Positions 26,978 through 32,512 of a stretch of 32,512 nt of DNA are shown piece after piece (the stretch's first letter is position 1; every line of letters starts with the position of its first letter). A program made the position numbers and the translations under genes. A model generated the notes under the pieces. It worked only from the letters and a program-made list of their open reading frames with translations. It was not told the DNA's origin and did not search any database. The DNA is from an uncultured cyanobacterium (GTDB taxonomy: Bacteria > Cyanobacteriota > Cyanobacteriia > Cyanobacteriales > Geitlerinemataceae): the NCBI GenBank assembly GCA_937899645.1, contig CALCCD010000053.1, positions 1-32,512 on the forward strand, read 5' to 3'.

Positions 26978-28349
26978 CTGGGAACACGATAAGCAGCACT
27001 ATCAACGCTTGTGTGAGCTGTATGATGAAGCGCTGGCCGACTGCGGCACGGAGGCCGAGGCTGGCCTGGTTCGCAAGTTGCGGCAGCCATATCAGGATAA
27101 GCTCGAGCAGATCGAGCGCCATCTCTCCGCTGGCGACTCCATTTACGACACCGCGTTCGGCCAGGATGATTCGCTCTTGTCCACCGAGACACGCTGCAAG
27201 GATGGCGGTAGGCAGAAGCTGCGTCAAGCCCTGGCAGACCTTTGTCGGAGCTACAGCAAGCTAAGAGTATATGTTTCAGATATCGACGGCTACAAGCTCA
27301 ACGAAATTGTTGAATCGCGGAATCTCGAGAGCGCTGCATTTGACTTTATCGAACATCTCGAATCTAAAGGCAAGCTCGACCGCTTTTGCGATCTGTTTCT
27401 CGCGACCGAAGCCATCAATGAAAACTCGGAGTTCGTCAAGTTCCGCCGCTGGTGGCAACAGAGGCAGAACCCGCGCGAGCCCTTCATTAGGCCCGACACC
27501 GCCACAGACCCCGACAACCTCGACGACGATCGAGATATTCACGCCCATCTGCTGGTGTTAGCGAAACGGGGCGGCGTCGGCGATCGCTTCCTAACTCGCG
27601 TCACCCTGAAAACTGCGGACAAGACAGAAATTCCCATTCAGCAAATCGACGGCGATCTCGATCTGACGCTGGCTGACTTTCCAGAGCGTCTCGACGACTG
27701 GATCGAATGTTCTATAGAAATTTTGGATGAGATTGTCGAGGACTCGAGCGCCGACGATTGGCAGCTCACCGTCGATCTATTCCTGCCGACGGAATGGCTC
27801 GCACAGCCGCTCGCGCTCTGGTGTGCCGATCGTCTCAAAAAATGGGAGAACATCAATATCGCCATCGTCGTTCGCTGTGCCGATCGTTTCGATCGCCGCC
27901 AGCACTCCAAGTCCGGCAAATACAGCCACCGCGCCTTGTACAAAATGCTTCGAGGACGCCGACGACGCTTTTGCAGTGCCTTATCGGATGTCACAGCCCC
28001 ACTCAAAAAACTGACCTGGGCGCGCCCGAGCGACGGCTTCACTCAAGAGTTTGCTGCCCTGCGCTGCACCTGCGACTGGCTTTCTGGCGCGAGCTGTGAA
28101 GAGGCTTGGACAAATCTGATCCTCTCCGGTATGCCCCTCGCGTTCTGGACGTACGCCCAAACTGCCACCACCGAAGAAATCGACGCTACCTACGATCTCT
28201 TGCTGGAGAAAGATCGCGCCGCCTTTTATCCCGCGATTTGCGAAACCCGCCATCCGAATAATGCAGATGGCCGCCTCCCCGCCCTCGGCGTATTCTACGA
28301 AGGCGATACAGACCGCTACGACCCGCAAGTCCCCAAACGAGCCCGCTAA
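26970..28349 (+). CDS. EAD1-like/VMAP-like protein of a MoxR-vWA ternary system
   Basis: In this 459-residue protein, about 1-75 is a helical N-terminus. About 80-158 resembles the effector-associated domain EAD1 (a death-like helical adaptor): LRQALADL, NLESAAFDFIEHLESKGKL, then FVKFRR. About 188-459 looks like the C-terminal VMAP region of vWA-MoxR-associated proteins, with LFLPTEWLAQPL and a C-terminal LPALGVFYEG end. In ternary systems VMAP proteins are thought to couple the vWA-MoxR sensor to an effector through the EAD; no separate effector is seen here. It is first of three tightly packed genes: the MoxR ATG is 10 nt after its stop. The family call is from pattern and context and needs a profile search. 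Confidence 0.7.
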   Translation: MTTWEHDKQHYQRLCELYDEALADCGTEAEAGLVRKLRQPYQDKLEQIERHLSAGDSIYDTAFGQDDSLLSTETRCKDGGRQKLRQALADLCRSYSKLRVYVSDIDGYKLNEIVESRNLESAAFDFIEHLESKGKLDRFCDLFLATEAINENSEFVKFRRWWQQRQNPREPFIRPDTATDPDNLDDDRDIHAHLLVLAKRGGVGDRFLTRVTLKTADKTEIPIQQIDGDLDLTLADFPERLDDWIECSIEILDEIVEDSSADDWQLTVDLFLPTEWLAQPLALWCADRLKKWENINIAIVVRCADRFDRRQHSKSGKYSHRALYKMLRGRRRRFCSALSDVTAPLKKLTWARPSDGFTQEFAALRCTCDWLSGASCEEAWTNLILSGMPLAFWTYAQTATTEEIDATYDLLLEKDRAAFYPAICETRHPNNADGRLPALGVFYEGDTDRYDPQVPKRAR

Positions 28350-28359
28350 CCCGATCGCC

Positions 28360-29499
28360 ATGACCTCCTGGAAACGCTTCTCCCGCGACGGGGACATCAC
28401 CCCCCTCACCACCGAGAACCTGCCCGCCGCTCCCGCGTGGCGCGAGTTCATGGACGCCGACACCTTCGCGGGCTACCAGCAAGAAGACGAGCGACGCAGG
28501 GCACACATCCAAACCCAAGCCCAACGCGACCCCCGCAGCAACGAACGGGGCGAAAGCTTCCGCATCCGCGAGCCGGAGATCGTCGACGCCGTCAACGCCG
28601 CGCTCTACCTCCGGCGTCCGCTCCTCGTGACCGGCAAACCGGGCTCCGGCAAAACCTCCCTGGCCTACGCGATCGCCCGCAAGCTAGAGCTGGGAACCGT
28701 GCTGCACTGGCCGGTCAACGCCCGATCGACCCTCACCGACGCGCTCTACCGCTACGACGCGATCGCCCGCCTGCAAAACTCCCAGCTCGAAGAAACACAA
28801 AAAAAACGCGCGATCGGCAACTACATCACCCTCGGCGCGGTCGGCACAGCCTTTTTGCCCGCTGCGCTGCCCCGCGTCCTGCTGATCGACGAAATCGACA
28901 AATGCGACATCAACCTCCCCAACGACCTGCTGGAGCTGTTTGAAGAAGGGCGCTACGACATCCCCGAGCTGGTGCGCGCCCAGACCGGCGATCTCGACGC
29001 GATCGAGTCGGAGGGGGTGGACAATTCGGACAATTCAGGCGAATCGGGCGAGTCGGACAACTCTTCCGTGCTGACCACCCGCGTGCGCACCGCCGACCCC
29101 GACCTCTCGGCCACGATTCGCGGCGGGCGCGTGCAGTGCTACCAGTTCCCGATCGTCGTGATGACCAGCAACGGCGAGCGCGACTTTCCGCCCGCATTCC
29201 TGCGGCGCTGCCTGCGGTTGCAGATGCCCGACCCGACCAAAAACGCCGCCGCGCTGGAAGATATCGTCGAAGCGCATCTGAAACGCGGCAAAGACAAAAC
29301 CCGCTGGGCGGACATGAAAGCCGAAATTGACTCGCTAATTCGTGAATTTACGAACAAACGCGACAGTCCGCTGGGCGATGTGGCAACCGACCAGCTCCTG
29401 AATGCGGTGTACCTGCTGACGCGGGAGGTGTCGCCCGACGTTGACGAGCGCGATCGCCTGCGGACGATGCTGCTGCGCGAGCTGAGCCAGGGGGATTAG
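28360..29499 (+). CDS. MoxR-like AAA+ ATPase of the ternary system
   Basis: This 379-residue AAA+ ATPase has Walker A GKPGSGKT (92-99), Walker B LLIDEID (174-180) and a sensor-1-like MTSN followed by the arginine finger region (FLRRCL). This is the MoxR/AAA_5 pattern, whose members act with von Willebrand A proteins as remodelling or switch ATPases. A low-complexity DNSDNSGESGESDNSS insert lies at about 222-240. The ATG at 28360 is chosen because it lies 10 nt after the previous stop; an upstream start would overlap the VMAP-like gene. It is followed 10 nt later by the vWA gene. It probably changes the state of that vWA partner. Confidence 0.88.
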   Translation: MTSWKRFSRDGDITPLTTENLPAAPAWREFMDADTFAGYQQEDERRRAHIQTQAQRDPRSNERGESFRIREPEIVDAVNAALYLRRPLLVTGKPGSGKTSLAYAIARKLELGTVLHWPVNARSTLTDALYRYDAIARLQNSQLEETQKKRAIGNYITLGAVGTAFLPAALPRVLLIDEIDKCDINLPNDLLELFEEGRYDIPELVRAQTGDLDAIESEGVDNSDNSGESGESDNSSVLTTRVRTADPDLSATIRGGRVQCYQFPIVVMTSNGERDFPPAFLRRCLRLQMPDPTKNAAALEDIVEAHLKRGKDKTRWADMKAEIDSLIREFTNKRDSPLGDVATDQLLNAVYLLTREVSPDVDERDRLRTMLLRELSQGD

Positions 29500-29509
29500 G
29501 GAGATTTCC

Positions 29510-32359
29510 GTGGAGGGGCAACCGTCACCACTGAAAGAGCTGACGCGGCTTTTGGGGCGCGATCGCGACGAGTTCGACGGCCTGACCGGGCGCGAAATCG
29601 CCGAAGTGCTGTGGCTGGCGCAGCAGATGGACGAGACCGCCGCCGCACCGCAGCCGGAGCCGGACGCACCGGAGCCCGAGATCGAAACGAGCGTTGATAA
29701 GACGCCCGCGTCAGAGAGCGACGCCAGCCCGATCGTCGAGACCGCCCCGCCGCCAACGACCACCACCGAAGCCGCCGCCGAACTCTACCCCCAGCCACCC
29801 GACGCCCCGACGAACGCCGCCGACGCCTTCGCCGTCCCCGACCCGAGCGAGATTTCCGATCCGCTGGCGCTGGCGCGGGCGCTGCGCCCCCTGGCGCGAC
29901 GCTTGCCGATCGGCAGACCCAACCTGCTCGACGAAGCCGCGACGGCCGATCGCGTCGCGGAAACCCGCACCCTCGATCCGGTGTTGCGCCCGGAGACCGA
30001 GCGCTGGTTCGATGTGGCGCTGGTGGTGGACAGCAGCACGTCGATGCAGCTTTGGGATCGCTTCGTGCGAGATCTGCGACGCTTGCTGTCGCGCTATGGC
30101 GAATTTCGCGACGTGCGCTGCTGGCGGCTGCGGGCGGGGTTGCTGGAGGCGTGGAACACTCGCCACCACCGTCCGAGCGCGCTACTGGTGGGCGATCGCC
30201 GTCGGATCGTGGTGGTGGTAAGCGATTGTGTCGATCGAGCTTGGTATTCCGAAAGCTCCGAAGCCCAGCGCGACAGTCCGAACCGCGCGGCGCTGGCGCT
30301 CTGGGCGGCGAAGCTGCCGACGGCGGTGTTTCAGGTGTTTCCCGAGCGGCTGTGGGAGAAGACCGCGATCGCGCAGATGCTCCCAGCGGCGCTGCGGGGT
30401 CGGCGGTTCGGTCAGCCCAGCGCCAGTTTGCGACCGCGGCTGCTGTCGCCGTTCGATCGGCGCGACGTGCGCGAGGAGCTGGCAGCGCACCCCGAGCGGC
30501 GCGGCCTGTTTTTGCCGTTGCCGATCGTCAATGTCGAGGCGCGGAGTTTGGCGGCCTGGGCGCAGGTGGTGGCGGGGACGCGGCAGCAGGTGGAGGCGAG
30601 CGGCGGGCTGTGGCGATCGGTGGTGGGGCTGTCGGAAAATTCGGAAAATGCTGCGCTGGGCGAGTTTGACGATTTGGGCGATGAGTTTGACGAACTCGAA
30701 GAAGAGCCGCTGACGCCGGTGGAGGTGTTTTTGCTGACGGCGTCGCCGATCGCGAAGCGGCTGGCGGGGCTGCTGGCGTTGGCTCCGGTGGTGACGCTGC
30801 CGATCGTTCGGTTGATTCGGGGGGCGATGCTCGAGGAGGCGCGGACGGAACACGTGGCGGAGGTGCTGACGAGCGGGCTGCTGGTGCGGCAGGCTCGGCG
30901 GGTTCCGGAGGAGGTGGAGAGAGAGAAGCGCGATCGAGAGATTTACGAGTTCGTGGATGCAGACGATGCAAAGCAGGGGGCAACGCGGGAAAGGCTCGGC
31001 AAGCTGTACGACGATGTTAACCGGCGGCTGGTGATTGACAAGGTGTCGATCTATATCGCGAAGCGGCTGGGGCTGAGCGCAGAGCAGTTTTTGGCGCGGT
31101 TAGGTGGCGTAGCGAAGGGCTCGGCGGCGGAAAATAGCGAGTTTCTAGCGGCGTTCGCGCGGGTGATGGCGCGGGATTTGGTGCGGTTGGGCGGGCGGTA
31201 TGCGGCGATCGCGACGCGGCTCGCTCCGGCGGCGGTGGCCGAGCTGGAAGCTGAGGAAGCGCCGCCTGCTGGGGAAGGAGTAGAGGGAGGAACGGGCGAG
31301 GGGATGCAAGGTTGGCCGCTGGAGGCGTTTGAGTTTGAGTATCTGGAGCTGGAGGCGGCGGCGGCGGATGAAGTGGGCGATGAGGCGGGCGAGCTGTTTC
31401 CGCTGGTGTCCGACCCGAGCGAGGTGGCGGAGATCGAGACGGTGTTGGAGCGGTTTGAGTTTGAGACGGCGACGATCGAGCGAGTGACGAGTTTCCGGGG
31501 TTTGTTGCAAGCACGTATCACATTGTCTGGCCTCAAACGACAACCGGAATGGGAGATTCGCAAGTGCCGGACGGAAGCCTGGGGCTATACCGAACGGCTC
31601 GACGACGAAGTGGCGATCGAGTTGGTCGCGATCCCCGAGGGGACTTTTACGATCGGCGCACCGGACACCGAGCCGGACAGCTACGACAACGAACGCCCGC
31701 AGGTGGAGGTGACGCTGGAGCCGTTCTATATGGCGCGGACGCCCGTCACCCAAGCCCAGTGGCGCATCGTGGCGGGGTATCCGCAGATCGAGATCGAACT
31801 CGACCCCGACCCGTCAAACTTCAAGGGCGACAACCGCCCGGTGGAACAGGTGAGCTGGGAGGCGGCGGTGGAGTTTTGTCAGCGCTTGTCTGCCGCCACC
31901 GGCCAAGATTACCGACTGCCGAGCGAAGCTCAGTGGGAGTACGCCTGCCGCGCGGGAACGACGACGCCATTTTGTTTTGGCGAAACGCTGAGTACCGACC
32001 TGGCGAATTACGATGGCGATTTCACGTATAACGGCGGCCCAAAGGGGGAAGATCGCCGCGAGACCACGGAGGTTGCCAGCCTCCCAGGTAATGCCTGGGG
32101 GCTGCATGATGTACATGGCAACGTTTGGGAATGGTGTGCGGATGACGGTGGTGACTATGGCGACCTGCCTCTGGATGGTTTGCCTTGGCAAACTGAAGAG
32201 AATGAAAATCGTACAGAAAGTCGGCGGCTGCGCGGCGGCTCCTGGCTCAACCTTCCTCGGAATTGCCGTTCTGCCTTTCGCTACCTCTTTTCGCGCGCGT
32301 ATCGTTTCTACTCCCTCGGTTTTCGGGTGTGTTGCGTCCCCCCGAGGATTCTCCGATAG
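29510..32359 (+). CDS. DGR target 3: vWA/SAV_2336-like protein with FGE-like tail
   Basis: In this 949-residue fusion, residues 1-42 form a small helical segment (LLGRD...EIAEVLWLAQQ). A proline/acidic linker of about 50 residues follows. About 110-370 is a vWA domain with the MIDAS motif D174-x-S176-x-S178 (DSSTS). About 430-640 is a helical region as in SAV_2336-type proteins (LTASPIAKRLAGLLALAP). About 690-949 is an FGE-like domain ending in VR3 (from residue 907). The start is GTG 29510 with GGGAG upstream, 10 nt after moxR. vWA domains bind metal-dependent partners, here likely the MoxR ATPase; the FGE-like tail would be the ligand sensor. FGE catalytic cysteines are absent. It is the only target fused to a signalling module. 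Confidence 0.93.
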   Translation: MEGQPSPLKELTRLLGRDRDEFDGLTGREIAEVLWLAQQMDETAAAPQPEPDAPEPEIETSVDKTPASESDASPIVETAPPPTTTTEAAAELYPQPPDAPTNAADAFAVPDPSEISDPLALARALRPLARRLPIGRPNLLDEAATADRVAETRTLDPVLRPETERWFDVALVVDSSTSMQLWDRFVRDLRRLLSRYGEFRDVRCWRLRAGLLEAWNTRHHRPSALLVGDRRRIVVVVSDCVDRAWYSESSEAQRDSPNRAALALWAAKLPTAVFQVFPERLWEKTAIAQMLPAALRGRRFGQPSASLRPRLLSPFDRRDVREELAAHPERRGLFLPLPIVNVEARSLAAWAQVVAGTRQQVEASGGLWRSVVGLSENSENAALGEFDDLGDEFDELEEEPLTPVEVFLLTASPIAKRLAGLLALAPVVTLPIVRLIRGAMLEEARTEHVAEVLTSGLLVRQARRVPEEVEREKRDREIYEFVDADDAKQGATRERLGKLYDDVNRRLVIDKVSIYIAKRLGLSAEQFLARLGGVAKGSAAENSEFLAAFARVMARDLVRLGGRYAAIATRLAPAAVAELEAEEAPPAGEGVEGGTGEGMQGWPLEAFEFEYLELEAAAADEVGDEAGELFPLVSDPSEVAEIETVLERFEFETATIERVTSFRGLLQARITLSGLKRQPEWEIRKCRTEAWGYTERLDDEVAIELVAIPEGTFTIGAPDTEPDSYDNERPQVEVTLEPFYMARTPVTQAQWRIVAGYPQIEIELDPDPSNFKGDNRPVEQVSWEAAVEFCQRLSAATGQDYRLPSEAQWEYACRAGTTTPFCFGETLSTDLANYDGDFTYNGGPKGEDRRETTEVASLPGNAWGLHDVHGNVWEWCADDGGDYGDLPLDGLPWQTEENENRTESRRLRGGSWLNLPRNCRSAFRYLFSRAYRFYSLGFRVCCVPPRILR
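32228..32346 (+). repeat. Variable repeat 3 (VR3)
   Basis: This repeat is 119 bp and gap-free against the TR. Sixteen positions differ, all at TR adenines: 12 A-to-T and 4 A-to-C, with no A-to-G. The 12 variable codons read L, N, L, N, F, Y, L, F, Y, F, Y, S, clearly more aromatic and aliphatic than VR1. Confidence 0.97.
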
Positions 32360-32436
32360 TTGTACGATATTCTTTATTCTTAACTCTCTTCTCTTTTCCC
32401 TTTGGTCATCGCCGTTAGGCGATCGATTTTTTTTGA
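32347..32436 (+). repeat. Conserved 3' flank of target 3
   Basis: This flank nearly matches that of target 2 from ATAGTTGTACG through the hairpin and T run. It diverges right after the T run (GAAAAATAG), unlike targets 1 and 2, which continue GAGATTT. Confidence 0.85.
32408..32434 (+). terminator. Hairpin/T-run after target 3
   Basis: ATCGCC and GGCGAT flank a GTTA loop and are followed by 8 T at 32427-32434. It is likely to end the ternary operon. Confidence 0.75.
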
Positions 32437-32490
32437 AAAATAGCCCTTAGAGTACTCCACGGAAATAAATGTCCAGCATTCAGAATTCGA

Positions 32491-32511
32491 GCACTGAGCT
32501 TGTCGAAGTGC
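32491..32511. repeat. Small palindromic repeat (possible REP-like element)
   Basis: GCACT and AGTGC flank GAGCTTGTCGA, giving a short hairpin at the window's edge. Sequences of this kind (CTGAGCTTGTCGAAG) are common dispersed palindromes in many bacterial genomes. The window ends before its full extent can be seen. Confidence 0.4.
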
Positions 32512-32512
32512 G

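Overview
The window looks like chromosomal DNA of a GC-rich cyanobacterium. It is strewn with the HIP1-type octamer GCGATCGC. It carries genes typical of the phylum: a glycine-tailed RRM protein, a PAP/fibrillin-like protein, HpsE-like glycosyltransferases and a PEP-CTERM protein. I cannot name the genus from the sequence alone.

Left part (1 to about 20 kb) is ordinary chromosome. It holds an SDR oxidoreductase and SppA protease (minus strand), two tandem HpsE-like glycosyltransferases, a PAS/GAF/GGDEF/EAL protein, a Nit1-type amidase and tRNA-His(GTG). Two small minus-strand ORFs follow, then a membrane-anchored protein of unknown function in front of a UvrD-like helicase. Next come an RRM RNA-binding protein, a secreted protein with four two-cysteine repeats, a fibrillin-like protein and a choice-of-anchor-A PEP-CTERM protein. 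A GNAT acetyltransferase and a TetR regulator are transcribed divergently over two matching palindromic operators.

Right part (about 20.7 to 32.5 kb) is the remarkable region. After uvrB lies a complete diversity-generating retroelement (DGR): target gene 1, avd, reverse transcriptase, a 119-bp template repeat (TR), target gene 2 and, further on, target gene 3. All three targets end in a formylglycine-generating-enzyme (FGE)-like, C-type-lectin-fold domain whose last codons are a variable repeat (VR). By eye, every one of the 44 differences between TR and the three VRs falls on a TR adenine and none on any other base.

Target 3 is the third gene of a compact operon: an EAD1-like/VMAP-like protein, a MoxR AAA+ ATPase and a vWA/SAV_2336-like protein. 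This matches the vWA-MoxR-VMAP ternary systems proposed to act in biological conflict. The likely logic is that the DGR randomises the ligand-binding face of the FGE-like tail, so the ternary system, and two stand-alone FGE-like proteins, can sample new ligands. Each target gene ends in a conserved 3' flank of about 90-105 bp with a hairpin and a T run. Either this was copied with the cassette or it is needed for retrohoming, for termination, or both.
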